Shown piece after piece: positions 12,171 to 23,373 of a stretch of DNA of 64,000 bases (its first letter is position 1; every line of letters begins with the position of its first letter). The stretch is from Sarcophilus harrisii (taxonomy: Eukaryota; Chordata; Mammalia; Dasyuromorphia; Dasyuridae). The translations under genes were made by a program, and so were the position numbers. The notes under the pieces are model-generated. The model did not search any database. It worked only from the letters and a program-made list of their open reading frames with translations, and was not told the origin of the DNA. Location of the stretch: contig NC_045428.1 in the NCBI RefSeq assembly GCF_902635505.1, positions 431,187,106 through 431,251,105 of the forward strand. Direction: 5' to 3'.

Positions 12171-12323
12171 ATTAGTAGGATTTGGCTATTAACCTCTGAA
12201 ACCTTAGGAAAAAGAAGAATCTTCTGGAGAAAAGAGGGAAACCCCTTGGAAAACAACTGGGAGAAGAAATTTTCCTTGGTGGAAATTCATACTCCTTTTG
12301 GGAGGAAGTGCTTCTTGGGATAC

Positions 12324-12391
12324 CTACTCCTCTATAGCTAAAGGTTTCTACTCCTCTATAGCTAAAGGTTTCTACTCCTCTATAGCTAAAG
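12324..12391. repeat. 24-base tandem repeat, 2.8 copies
   Basis: The unit 'ctactcctctatagctaaag' + 'gttt' is repeated at 12324-12347, 12348-12371 and 12372-12391 without a single mismatch over the compared bases, so the array is recent. It produces a short repeated peptide in open frames on both strands, which I take as incidental. Confidence 0.95.
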
Positions 12392-12789
12392 TTCACAGAG
12401 TTATTACAAAGGTGGCAAGGAGGAAAGGAAACAAAGCTAGCAGCAAGCAGGAAAGGTACACCCTCCAAGAAGGTACATTCTCTAAATTCCTTGCCCTTCC
12501 AGTTAAGGCATTAAAGTCAGGGTAAGTTCTGAGCAACATTTTGAAGTGGAAATTTCTTCTCTTTCTTTTTACTCCTAATTCTCAAGTGCACTTATGGTAC
12601 CCTCTAAGTCCCTGCAAAGTCCCATCTGTCACAATCATAACTGGTAAAGTGTCATTTAGGAATTTCAGTAGCTGAAAACTGCAGAATATAGGAAATACTC
12701 CAATTTACCTTAATTCTAGTATCTTTCCATTGAATTGTCTTCTATTCCAACCATAGCTTGCTTTGTACTTATTTGTACTTGTCTCCTCC

Positions 12790-13205
12790 ATTCAATTATA
12801 AACTTGTTGAAGACAGAAACACTCTTTTGCTTCTTTTGTTACTTCAGAATTTAGCACAGTACCTGACACATAATAGGTGCTGAATAAATGCTGTTTGATT
12901 AATCAATTAATATCCTCCATGTCACTTGGACCAGATTTAAATTAGTCAGGTATTCAGATTTGTCATCCTTGTTTTTGCTGAATACAGGGACTGTGCTCAA
13001 TTGGTTGGTTTGAAGGAAGGATTATAAAATATTAGAATATACTATATATCTTCTCCAGTAAGACTTTCCAGATTTTCCCAGAAAAAGAAATTTTGCCCTT
13101 TCTGATCTCTCTTAACACTTTGTCCTTCTCTCATTCACAACTTATATTCTAATTTGCACTATTCTTATGTCTCAAGCTACTGGGATGTAAACTCCTTGAG
13201 AACAG
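12790..13205 (+). repeat. Two L2 3'-end fragments
   Basis: 12790-12905 ends 'acataataggtgctgaataa' + 'atgctgtttgatt'. 13060-13205 has a 3' UTR-like 'gggatgtaaactccttgaga'. Both are plus-strand L2. Confidence 0.7.
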
Positions 13206-13207
13206 TC

Positions 13208-13370
13208 AACTAATCATCAAGAATTTATTATACATTTAGTAGGTACCAGTGACTGTGCATTAAGCACTAAGGATGCAAAGACAAAAAAAAACCAAGTTTT
13301 TTTCCCCTCAAAAAATTTACACTTTAATGAGGGAAAGAAAACACACAAACAATTTTGAACATACAAGTTC
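13208..13370 (-). repeat. L2 3' end facing the previous copy
   Basis: Reverse L2: 'catcaagaatttattataca', 'gactgtgcattaagcactaa', 'acactttaatgagggaaaga'. It abuts a plus-strand copy, making an inverted pair. Confidence 0.65.
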
Positions 13371-13572
13371 TTACACTCATAATATGTAATAATTCCAGAA
13401 AGAAGACAGTAGTAGTAAGGGCCAAAGCTTTAGTATAACAGCTATTTGTATCTCTCTGGTAATAGGTACTGAAAAAATATCAATGGAATGAATGGAATTG
13501 GTGGCCACTAAAGAAATTTTTTGACAAATAATTCTTAGATTTGGAAAAGAAAATAGTTCATACATTATCTTC

Positions 13573-13690
13573 AAGGATTAGAGAATCAGAGCTTGAGAGT
13601 TGGAAAGGACCTTAGTGTCCATCTATTACAACCCATACACAAAAGGAATCCCCAGTATAATATACCCAACAAGTGGTTGTTGAATCTCTG
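13573..13690 (-). repeat. Probable L3/CR1 3' fragment
   Basis: 'gagagttggaaaggacctta' followed by 'caagtggttgttgaatctct', both words of the reversed CR1/L3 3' region. Confidence 0.45.
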
Positions 13691-14059
13691 TTTTATCTTT
13701 ACTAATTTGAGAAAGGTGATGTTAAATGTAAGCAAGGTCCTTAATCCTCTTATTTACTGTGTGCCCTCTTTCAGTTTTGTAAAACACTCTCCATTTCCAT
13801 TTTTTCCTGTATAAGTGCAGTAATATGCACAGGAATATACAGGGGTGGAAAATATGTTAGCAGATGTGAAAATCCATTGAGTTCTTAGGTGTTAGAATCT
13901 TAAATAAATGCAAAGCATGATTTCCTTTCAGTTACTCAGAGAATTTTGTGAATATGCAGTCATGTTTCTTTTTCTTCCTTCCTGGGTTGTTCTTCCTTTA
14001 GTCCTTTCACTATTTATCAGTACCTCCAGGAAAGACATGTTTTCGTGGACAAAGAATTA

Positions 14060-14245
14060 GTCTCAGAAGCCTGGATAGACCAGAAAGACCTCAGTAGGTT
14101 GAAGCTCTGCCTTTGGTAAATTGGAGTATATCCCTAAGCAAGGTACATACATAACTTTTTCACTCTAGGAGAATAAGAGACTTTAAGAGAATAAGTTGCT
14201 AAGAAGATGTTGATTTATGTTAGTAGAAGGAGTTTTGTCACCTGT
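14060..14245 (+). repeat. tRNA SINE, WALLSI-like
   Basis: Diverged copy of the SINE also seen at 36712 and 42825. Common words include a 'ctctaggagaataagagact' region and 'agttgctaagaagatg'. Confidence 0.45.
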
Positions 14246-15414
14246 CCCTTTTCCTTAAAAGGAAGCAGAGGCAAGGGAGTTTTTCCCTGTCTATAAAACT
14301 AAATGGCCCAAACCCAGAGGTGAACATTATAAAGAGCCAACTATTCAGTTTTCAGTAGAGGCTTAAAAATCAGCAAATGGCTACAAACCAGGGTCTGATA
14401 TATTGTTCAAATTGTGTTGTCTTGATTGATTGTGTAGACTTAAGAAAGTGGTGGAGAAAATTTTAATAATGCAGATTAAATGTTAATTTAATTAGTTAAA
14501 TAATGTAGATTAAACTTGAGTGTGTTGTGAGTTAATGTTATTGTTGTTTAAGAGAGCCAGTTGTTAAAATTTTACCAACATACCTTTGGATGAAAGAGAG
14601 ATGGTTCCTAATATCCCTCTTATCTCTAAACTCTAGGATTCTATGAACAAAGTACATATTTTTTTTTCTGTAAATCAATGGCCCTGGTTAACCAAATTTC
14701 CTCCCTTCTTTTTCTTTGGAGGATGCTTTTCCCCCTTTTTGGGCAAAACTTTTTGCATAGCAAAGTTTTATGTAATTCATTCCACGAAAAAGACATTGAA
14801 ACAGATGTTGGCAGGCAATTGATTTCAAGTTTAGTGATGAAAAAATTTAAAGGGGAAGGTAGTCAGTGGCTCTCAATTACCCATATTACTACTGAACTCC
14901 CAATTGCACAGTAATAATAATTTAAAAATTTGGAAGGTTATTGTTATTTATCTACCTCTTCCTTGATTACCCTTTTTTGTCTTTTTTGGGGCTTCCAAAT
15001 TGGAATGAAAATTATTCTCTATAAATACCTTAATCACCTTAAGAATATTTTTTCAATATTTTCTTAGCACAATGGGTGGGGAAAAATCCTTTCTGAACAA
15101 TTTGCTTTCTTAGGGAACCTTGAGTTCTTTCCTAGATTAACTTTTTATCTAATATAAATTATTTGAGCTGGAGCTAGACTGAGAATTTGGAACACTCAGC
15201 TTCTCATATTTGCCACAGCTGTGCAGAAATAACTTAGTAACCTGATTCTTTTCCTTTTCCCTGTATTAGGCCAATTCAGTTCAAGCCTAAGGCATGAGGG
15301 TTAATACCAAAAGTGGAATTTACAGAAGGAATGAGGCCTTAAATAAATGGCCCAAGGTTTTAAATAACTTTGAAAGCAGTGCTTTGTGAGGGGAAAAATA
15401 ACCCAATATATCAA
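14246..15414. other. Unassigned AT-rich sequence
   Basis: No repeat or gene recognised. A 78-codon open frame at 14678-14914 has no recognisable domain. Confidence 0.4.
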
Positions 15415-15785
15415 TGAAATATTGAACATATTATTCTGGTCCTTTACTCTCTCTGTGATCTCATCTATTCTTCAGGCTAGACTTCAGTGATTATCTCTAT
15501 TCATTTGACTCTTAGGTCTCTACATCCCACTCTAATCTCTCATTTCCAACTACCTGGAAATCTCTCCCTGTCACTTTGTAAACAACTCAAACTGGGCTCA
15601 AAACAGAACTTGTTATCTCTCCAACCCTCTTCTTGCCCCCTCCCTACCACTGCCCTAACCTGCTACTCCCCTAATTTTAGTTATTTCAAGGATATTGTTA
15701 TCCAGATTCACAACACTGGAATCATCTCTGACTCGCCTTTCTCAACACTACCACCTCTTCCCCCATATTTGATCAGCTGCCAAGT
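15415..15785 (+). repeat. L2 ORF2 fragment
   Basis: Plus-strand L2 coding region near the ORF2 end: 'actcaaactgggctcaaaac' + 'agaacttgttatc', then 'atctctgactcgcc' and 'tgatcagctgccaag'. The last parts correspond to the L2 protein stretch reading DSSL...QS(V)AK. Part of an open frame of 123 codons (15487-15858). Confidence 0.7.
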
Positions 15786-16265
15786 CTTAGAGAGTTTAGG
15801 TAATAGCAAATGGACTAGCTCAGCTGGAACAATGAGTACATTACAAAGAGTAATATAAAGTCAGTCTGAAAAGGTAAATTGGAGCTAAATTGTAAGGGAC
15901 TTTAAATGAGACAATGAAGAGTTTATATTTTATTATAGAGGTAAGAGAAAGCTAATGAAGGTGGCAAGGGAATGACTCGCCTTCAGACATATTTAGGAAG
16001 CCTATTTTAGCATTTTTGTGTGGGGTAGATCAGAGAGAGAGAAAAATGTAAGGAGGGAGTCCAATTAAGAGACTGTTGGATGGGAGGTTATGAGGTCCTG
16101 CCCTAAACTAGTATCTATGTGAGAGGAGAAAAGAGGATACATGAATGGTATATCATGGAGGTATCTTCAAGATTTTGCAACTGATCAAATATAGGAACAG
16201 TTAGGAAAAGGAAGGTTTTGAACTAGGATGACTAAAACAAAGCTGATACTCTCAATCAATCACTA
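15786..16265 (-). repeat. L2 ORF2 fragment in opposite orientation
   Basis: Reverse L2: 'aaattgtaagggactttaaa', 'gggaatgactcgccttcaga', 'aggaagcctattttagcatt', 'ggaggtatcttcaag'. It directly follows a plus-strand L2 copy. Confidence 0.6.
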
Positions 16266-16320
16266 GACAAACATTTATAGCCAGATCTCAACTATTGCAA
16301 ATGTTGAATGCTGCAAGGTG

Positions 16321-16859
16321 GTCATGATAAGGTGTGAGAATTAAGGGTAAGAGATCCTTTAACAGCAATGGGATCCCCTTGGCTGGTGGCAGGTTTTGCG
16401 AAAGAATTCACAAACCCCAATAAATACAGGCACAAGGTTTGTAGCAAAGAATTAGTTTATTTATGCTAAGAAAACAGTAAGCTAAGAAGACAGCTTTCTT
16501 AGAGGGCAAACTCCTAATTAGGAATTTAGCAGAGATGGGTTTACACTGAGAAGAAAATATCTTTATCAGTGGGCAAAATCCTGTTAGTACTTCTGCAAAG
16601 ATGGATTGACAAACGCTTATAGCAAGTCAGTCTTGGCCTGGAACTGGGGAGCAGTTTGAGTAACTCAATAGAGGACTATGCCCCAGGCCAAAATTTCCAT
16701 TTGAATGAGATTATTTATCTGGGAGTTGTCTGGGAAGGGTGTGCCCCTCCCAGAGGTAGGGAGGGTTTGAGAAGAAGGAGCACCCTTCCTTCCAAAGGGG
16801 ACACAGTTTACATCAGGGCTCCCCTCAAAGATTAAAGGGGACATAATTTACATCAGTCA
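16321..16859 (-). mobile_element. Solo LTR of an endogenous retrovirus, ERV1-like
   Basis: A 531-base element at 16325-16855 with TGAT...ATCA ends, flanked by the 4-base direct repeat gtca at 16321-16324 and 16856-16859. A 4-base TSD suits gammaretrovirus-like (class I) elements. The minus orientation is inferred from an AATAAA at 16456-16461 on that strand. No internal retroviral region adjoins it, so it is a solo LTR left by recombination. A 22-base block next to the 16855 end is repeated 40 bases inward. Confidence 0.7.
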
Positions 16860-17221
16860 CATTATTTGAATTCTTACTATTTGAAGTTATAGCTATATGT
16901 TGGCCATTTATTCCAGCTCAATTAAAACATGCAATGATTTTTTTTTTTAAATCGGTTGTATCTGTCATTAAAATGATATAACAATAAAGGACAAAAAATA
17001 CATTTTTCTGATTTGTTTATAACAAACTAATAGGAAGCAAAATTTTAAAATAAGCCTATATTAATAATATGATGAAAATGTAGTTATTGTCATTTAAATA
17101 GTTTAACAGCATAGATTGAACTGTCTTCTCTTTCTTTAAATCCTCATCCATATTCTGGCAAATGCAGGGAGCTTTTTCTGCAGTTCTACAAATTTGCATG
17201 CTCACATTCTTACACAGTTAA

Positions 17222-18198
17222 CCAAGTGTAGTTGGATGACCTGATACATTATTTAAAATCAATAATGTTTTAGATGTGATATTGTCCTTCCAAGATGTAT
17301 CAATAGCTTGGCTAAAATAACTTGAAAACCAGTCTTTGAAAAAAGCTTTTGTCATTCATGCACTTTTATTTGATTGCCAAAGAACTGGAAATGATCAATG
17401 ATTGTAGTCTCCTAGAGAATGAGAATTTCTAGACCAATAAATAAGCATTGGTTTTCATTTAAAATCCCCTTCTACATCACCTTCCCCTAAAAGTATTTGG
17501 TGATCTTTAGATACTTTAAATAAAGGTTGATTGAGTTCTTTCTTCTTTAAAAGTAGAAGTTTTGGAAGGCATCCCTCTCTATAATTAATTTGTTTCATAC
17601 ACTTTAAAAATCTGTTGATGAGTGTATCCACTTGCTTTGATTTTTTTTCCCAAGACATCACAATCTATAGCAAATTAGATGCTCACATCTTCAAGTTCAC
17701 TAGCTGCTTTCTCTGGTAATTTTAACATTACACATTTGAACTCATTTTTTAAAGTGTTTAAGCCAATCAATGCTTACAGTAAGAATTTTTCACTCTCCAC
17801 TTCATTTCCATTTTCTTTCACTGCCTTAAATAAACAAAGTTTTTTTCTATCTGAATGGCTATTATGGTAAAAGGAATGTGTTTTTAATTGCAATCTGCCA
17901 TCCATATAGTTAACAGATTATCCATTTCTATCATTCTAATAATCTATTCCTCATATTTGTTTGCAAATCACAAAAAAGCTAATGTAAGTTTGTTTTTTGC
18001 TTTTATTTCACCTGCATCATTTATAATAGTCCATATTATAGATTCAGATATTCCATTGTCTCCTCCTATTTTAAACTTTACTGTGATCACTGTCATCCTA
18101 TTCAATTTTATTAAATTTTTTGTTCTAATGTAATAATAAGCCTCTTCCTTTTTTGTGTTGTCAGTGTTTCCATTTGAAATATTCTTCCTTTTGTCCAT
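17222..18198 (-). pseudogene. Tigger (pogo/TcMar-Tigger) transposase remnant
   Basis: Minus-strand protein fragments fall in the order of a Tigger transposase. A helix-turn-helix end GISESIIWTIINDAGEIKA lies at about 18054-17998. MDNLLTIWMADCN lies near 17935-17888. A LPEKAAS stretch lies at about 17764-17677. GYTHQQIFKVYET lies near 17632-17590, matching the usual GYT.QQIFN.DET. FKVSKDHQILLG...GDFK ends at 17455, followed after a stop by KPMLIYWS. LLILNNVSGHP lies near 17268-17236, matching LLL.DNAPGHP. Both visible catalytic aspartates are replaced (DET to YET, DNA to NNV). Several frameshifts and stops separate the pieces, so it is dead. The third acidic position and terminal inverted repeats were not found; the element may extend to about 16870 and 18330. 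Confidence 0.88.
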
Positions 18199-18334
18199 TT
18201 TGTTAGAGATTCCTTTTTTAAAAAATTAGCGCAACTATTGGTAATTTGGTATGCAGCTACACATCATACCCACACCACATATAATAATAGGCTAGGACAG
18301 ACTAACCACACTAGCTCATATACATTAATCTCTT

Positions 18335-18557
18335 TAAGGTTTGTTCTTGTTGCCAAGTCTTTTCTTGGCAGAGATATTGGAATAGCTCACCATTTCCTTC
18401 TCTGGCTGATTTTATAGATAAGGAAACTGAGGCAAACAGGATTAAATGATTTGCCCAGGTCTCACAGCTATTAAGTAAGTGTCTGAAGCCAGATTTGAAT
18501 TCAGGAAGATGAGTCTTCCTGACTCAAAACTCTATCTACTCTGGCAGAATTGCCCCT
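18335..18557 (-). repeat. MAR1-like SINE
   Basis: Minus copy with 'tttcttggcagagatattgg', 'gataaggaaactgaggcaaa' and 'gaagatgagtcttcctgact'. Confidence 0.85.
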
Positions 18558-18570
18558 AAAACTAAGACTT

Positions 18571-18572
18571 GG

Positions 18573-18604
<32 letters not shown>

Positions 18605-18735
18605 GTTTGTTTGTTTGTTTTACAAAAGGGGATAATAAAAATATTTACCTTATAGGACAATTGTTTAGATCAAGTAAGATAATATTTGTAAAGTACTTTA
18701 CAAACTTAACATGCTATATAATTGTCAGCTGTTAT
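18571..18735 (+). repeat. (GTTT)n tract and MIR tail scrap
   Basis: 18571-18620 is a T-rich run with GTTT units. 18628-18735 reads like the MIR 3' part ('gataatatttgtaaagtact'). Confidence 0.6.
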
Positions 18736-19394
18736 ACTGTGGTAGCCCAAAGTGACTGCATGTACTCATGGGGAAAAAAAAGAAAGTTCTTTTAGAAGAA
18801 GAAGCTCTAAACCTTTCTTGTCAAATCAGGGCTAATCAGAGTCAGTGGCAAGGCTAGGTTTACAGAAGAAAAACAGAAACACAAAGATTAGAATCTAGGA
18901 TAAAGGAAATATGACAAATAGAAATTAAGTTCAGGGACAGACGATCAGAATCAGCAGCACTACATGGAAGCAGTGGTAGAGTTGGTCCCAGAGGCCAGAA
19001 GAAAGAAAAACTCAAGAAAGCAAATCACCAATGCACTGAGGTTTCTGAAATAACTGGTTACACCTTGTGAATCGTGTATCTTCCTCTGAGCCTTAACTGT
19101 TGATCACATCTACTTCTCAAGTTCCTATACTTCAGACTTAAATTAGAGGCCTGTGCCTCTGCTTACATAGGATCCAAAGCTTGGAGCTAGCAAAGCCAGG
19201 GAGTACCTCATACATAATCTGGCTGATTCCTCTTTAGGGAGCCAATTCCTACTATTCCCACCTCATCCTTAGTACAAAGCAGGCTGCCCAATTTGCTGGC
19301 TTGCTTGTGCCACCTGCTGTATTCCCACCCTCTGACAATTTTTTTTTTGGTTGCCATATCTCTCTTCCCTAAACAGCCTGGGATCTTGCATGAT
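18736..19394. other. Unassigned sequence
   Basis: No repeat or gene seen. Somewhat richer in G and C than its surroundings. Confidence 0.35.
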
Positions 19395-19577
19395 ACAGCA
19401 AGGAGAAAATGGCTAGTTTTGGAATCAAAGGAACTGGAATTGGATCCTGACTCTGCTACCTATCACCTGTATGATACTGGGCAAGTCATTTCAGCTCTCC
19501 AAGGCCTTCCCTATAAAGTGAGGGAATTAGACTAGGTGATCTTTAAGAAATCTTCCAGCCCTAAGTCTATAATACCA
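19395..19577 (+). repeat. MIR-like SINE
   Basis: 'gaactggaattggatcctga', 'gatactgggcaagtcatttc', 'gggaattagactaggtgatc', and an end 'cagccctaagtctataat'. Confidence 0.75.
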
Positions 19578-19597
19578 TTATCAGTGAGAACAGCATA

Positions 19598-19609
19598 TAT
19601 ATATATATA
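19598..19609. repeat. Short AT microsatellite
   Basis: 'atatatatatat' in unique sequence. Confidence 0.7.
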
Positions 19610-19744
19610 GTTGACTGATAATACTATACACATTTCTCCCTAGATACAGCACATTCAGCTCTAGTCCTTCCCCAATGAGTAGCTTCTTTTGCTTTTCCTT
19701 TTCTGAGTACCATTTTGCTTTGCTTTGCTTTGGCTCAGGACGAT

Positions 19745-19878
19745 TTGGTTTTAATGGAAGCAATCAGGAATTAAATGACTTGCTAAGCTTCACATAGCTA
19801 GTGTCTTAAGGTCAGATTTCAAATCAGATTCTCCTGATTCAGGCTGGTACTCTATTCACAGCACCAGCTAGCTGCCCA
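19745..19878 (-). repeat. tRNA SINE, reverse copy
   Basis: 'aattaaatgacttgctaagc', 'ttcacatagctagtgtctta', then head 'ctctattcacagcaccagct' + 'agctgccc'. Confidence 0.7.
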
Positions 19879-19927
19879 TCTTTGTTTTTATTTATTTGTT
19901 TTTGATCAGAATACCCTTTTGAGTCTT

Positions 19928-20112
19928 TGTTGTGAAATAGTGGAAAGACTTCTTGTTTTAGAGTTGGAGGAACTGAATTAGAAATTTGTTGCTATCTCCC
20001 AGTATGACTTTGGACTAGTCAGTCACATTACTTCTCTGACTCTAGGTTCCCCTCCCCCCACCCCCTGCCCCCTCTCCCCCCCCTCCCCCCCCCCCCCCCC
20101 CCCCCCCCCCCC
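19928..20112 (+). repeat. tRNA SINE fragment ending in a long C tract
   Basis: 19928-20048 resembles a tRNA SINE ('gtggaaagacttcttg...gtcagtcacattacttctct'). It runs into a C-rich stretch at 20049-20112 that holds 28 uninterrupted C at 20085-20112. Confidence 0.65.
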
Positions 20113-21329
20113 AGTTTTCAAACTGTAATTCCAAATCTCTTCTCCCATTCTTGCTACTTTCTAGTGCTCAGTGACATCACTTCAAGTCATCACTTCAAGT
20201 CTATCTGCTCTTTTTTCTCACAGCCTCTGCCATAGAGAACCTAGAGAAGGGATTGGTGTAATCCTTATTCCTATTTTAAGACTCTTCTTCAGCCACCATT
20301 ACCCAGCAACTACCTCCCCTTTAGAATTTGCTCAGTCTTATCAAAATCCTTCAGAAGTTACCTACAGATTTCCATATCAATGTCCTTTCTCTCAAAGAAG
20401 TTCAGTACTCACTCACAATCTTCTTCACATATACACACACATACATCTCCCCTTCTTTCCCCCCAGTGCCTTGTTTTGAATGCCCTGGTTTCCCAATTTC
20501 TCAACATCCTCAACTCCTTTGATCTCTATCTCCAGTCTTCTTCAACCATATACACCCTGAGGAGTAGTCATATCTTTGACTCCCTTACCCCGCCCACCCC
20601 TAACTGAATTTACCCTAGGTTTCAGAATGTCTAGTTATGGCTATATTGGGGTACATACAAGGAGATGTTTCACAAATCCTTGTGCTTTTAGCAGCTTTGT
20701 AAAACTGTTACTTAAAATACTGATTTAGAAGCTAAATTCCTCATGTTATTTTTAAAATGATCCTTGTCATATTAAATATGACTGAACCGAATAATCAAGA
20801 ATATTATTAAGAAAGTTTTCTTTCACTGTGCTTTCTCAGATTTTTTTTCTCATAATGCCATGGAAAACAGAAGCAAAAGAGGAAAAATGGTCCCTTTGTA
20901 TATCTACTAATCAGGAAGGAAATGGAGCCACCCAAATATATCATGCACCATCTGTAATCTAAGTTATACTACAGGATTATAGAGTTTTTATGTTTTCTTT
21001 ATATATGAACTCTAAAATATAAAAATCTTTTTATTAGCCCCAGATGTTTTATGCTTATTAAAATGCCAAAGCTTATCAAATAAAATCATTTTAGACTCAT
21101 TCCTATACTACTGAGGTTTATTGCATTAAAAGACCCTAGAATTATGCGTCATGCTTTACTACTCCCTTTAAAAAAAATGATAGAATCAATGGAATTGTTA
21201 TCATGAACCTGATTTTAAACAACAAAGAGGAACCAGTTGCTAGAATGAAAATGTGTAAACAAACCTGAGGGGCAAGAAACTAATCCATTCCATCTTAGAT
21301 TCTATATTCTATGATTAAGAAGGAGACAA
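20113..21329. other. Unassigned sequence
   Basis: 20113-20620 is pyrimidine-rich and may be an old LINE piece I cannot place. 20620-21330 is AT-rich without recognisable features. Confidence 0.35.
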
Positions 21330-21550
21330 AAGCTTGTCATAGTCTGTCATACCTATGAATTTGAAAAGAACTGATTTCAAAGAGTTCAAACTAAAGAAGA
21401 GTAAAGTCCCATGGCCTAAAGTTCTAGAAGAAAAATGAGATGTACTCAAGCATGAAATTCTAGAGAAAGAGAAATCATTCTCATGAGGAGAAAAAGAGAC
21501 ATTGCCTATGCAAAGATATATTATGGACCACTTTAGATTTGTTTTTAAAC

Positions 21551-21972
21551 AAACATAGAACAGCAACAAAAAGATTATGGTTTGTCTGATGGACATGGTT
21601 CTTTTCAAGAGTGAGGTGATTCAGACTAGTTCCAATAAACTTGTGATGGAGAAAGCCATCTGAATCCAAAGAGAGGACTATGGGAATTAAGTGTGGATGA
21701 CATCATAGTATTCTCCTCTTTTTTGTTGTTGTTTGCTTGCTTTTTTGTTTTCTTTCTCTTTTTTAACTTTTTAATCTGATTTTTCTTGTGCAGCATGATA
21801 GTTGAGAAAATATGTATAGAAGAAATATATTGGATTACTTGCTGTCTAAGAGAGAGGTGGGAGGAAAAGAGGGAAAAAAGTTTGGAATACAAGGTTTGGC
21901 AAGGGTAAATATTGAAAACTATTTTTGCATATATTTTGAAAATAAAAAGCTGTTATTTAAAAAAAACATAGA
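21551..21972 (+). mobile_element. 5'-truncated L1 3' end with 9-base TSD
   Basis: The body (21560-21963) has the L1 3' region 'tgatggagaaagccatctga', 'cttgtgcagcatgatagttg', and the end 'tattttgaaaataaaaagct' plus an A run. It is flanked by aaacataga at 21551-21559 and 21964-21972. It sits inside the L3/CR1 remnant. Confidence 0.85.
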
Positions 21973-22918
21973 GAGGATAGAAGTTAGCAAAGGTAATGAA
22001 TCACAAACATAAATATGTGACATGGTCTTGGAAGATTAGTGTTAGGAATGCAAATATTCAGAATAAGCAGAAGCTTGTAAAGAATGCCAAGTATATAAAA
22101 AAGACATTTTAGGTATATTGAGGGGAAAAAAGGAGCTTCAAAATAGAAATAGGATTTCTGGATTATAGAAATATGGGTTACAGAGAAGGCAGAATTGCTC
22201 AAGTCTAATTTTACTTGTTTTCTTTGCCAAAATGAATAACGTTTAATAAAGGACAGAACAAAGTTGATGATGAATTGAAACCCAAAATAAGTAGAGAAAT
22301 AATATGAGTACCTAGCTGATTTTAAGAAATTCAAGTCACTAAGAGCAGTGAATATCAAAGGATTCTGAAAGATCTGATAGATGTAACTGCTGAATCATTA
22401 TCAGTGTTTTGACAAAGACATTTGAGTCTGGGAGAAATGACAGTAGATTGGAGAAGGACAAAAAAAAAAAGGCTGATTTTCAAGAGGAAAAAGAAAGGAA
22501 ATTTCCTGCTATGGGCCAAAGAATTTGACTTGAATTTCTCGCAACATTTTAGAATGTGTTATTAAAGAGATAGTAAAGACCTCTTTTTGGAAGCAGTAGA
22601 ATCTTGATGAGAACCTACAGAATATGTATGAAAAATTATGATATATTCAGAATATTTAAAATTAATGTTAAGTAATTTAGTTGCTTGTATTGATCTGCAA
22701 TGTTAAATTCTTAATAACATTTAATGGAAACGAGAAAAAGAAGTAAACACAAAAAGCTAAAATGGCTTTATGAAGAAAAAATTGTATCATGCTAACCCCA
22801 TTTTTTTTTTTTTTGATAGAATAACTGGACTAGCAAATTTGGGGAATATATTAGATACAGTTTACCTACATCTTTGGAAAGAATTTGACAAAGTAGAGAT
22901 GAATATTTATTATAACAA

Positions 22919-22920
<2 letters not shown>

Positions 22921-22956
<36 letters not shown>
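22921..22956. repeat. (TG)18 microsatellite
   Basis: Perfect dinucleotide run inside the L3/CR1 remnant, immediately after RT-coding text. Confidence 0.98.
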
Positions 22957-22959
<3 letters not shown>

Positions 22960-23373
22960 ATGTGAAGAGTTGTAGGCTATACAATAATGCTAACACGTGG
23001 ATTCAACATCAACAGAATGGCCAGGGCCAAAGTATAGGATTGTCAACTGGCAAGGAAGGTGGAATGAAGACTTATATTGATGTATGCTTATCAGTATGCT
23101 TATGAACATTGTTATCAATGACTTGAGGAAAAAGGAATGTTAATCATATTTGCAAATGATAGCATTGGAAGGATCCGGATCTGAAAAAAATCTTAATAGT
23201 TCTTAAAATTGGGCCAAACCTAATAAGATGGAATATAATAGAAATAAAATGTTATCCTTAGGTTCAAAATATCAACTTCAAACGTACCAGGTAAAGGCAG
23301 GCTAGCTAAATGGTTGTTCTTCCAATTTAAAAAAAATCAGCGGGTTTTAGTGAACTACAAACTCTGTGACTAA

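Larger units (their letters stand above)
21330..23366 (+). repeat. L3/CR1 LINE, reverse transcriptase region, decayed
   Basis: Plus-strand CR1-clade ORF2 remnant. Key words are 'gtagattggagaaggac' + A run (22447-22470), a 'FFDRITGLANLGN' peptide near 22803-22850, 'VYLHLWKEFDKV' for the RT motif VYLDFSKAFDKV (about 22859-22900), 'tcaatgacttgaggaaaaag' (about 23116), and 'ttgggccaaacctaataaga' (about 23209-23230). 21330-21558 and 21973-22370 are a weaker upstream part. An L1 end (21560-21963) and a (TG)18 run interrupt it. Many stops and indels; inactive. Confidence 0.8.

Noticed and set aside
12172-12525. Repeat-containing frames on both strands
   Set aside because: The repeating peptide follows from the 24-base tandem repeat, a multiple of three; no other coding sign.
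15487-15858. 123-codon plus frame
   Set aside because: Lies within L2 ORF2-derived sequence, not a host gene.
22770-23105. 111-codon plus frame that could look like a gene
   Set aside because: Its left part is L3/CR1 reverse transcriptase text and its middle is the translated TG run.
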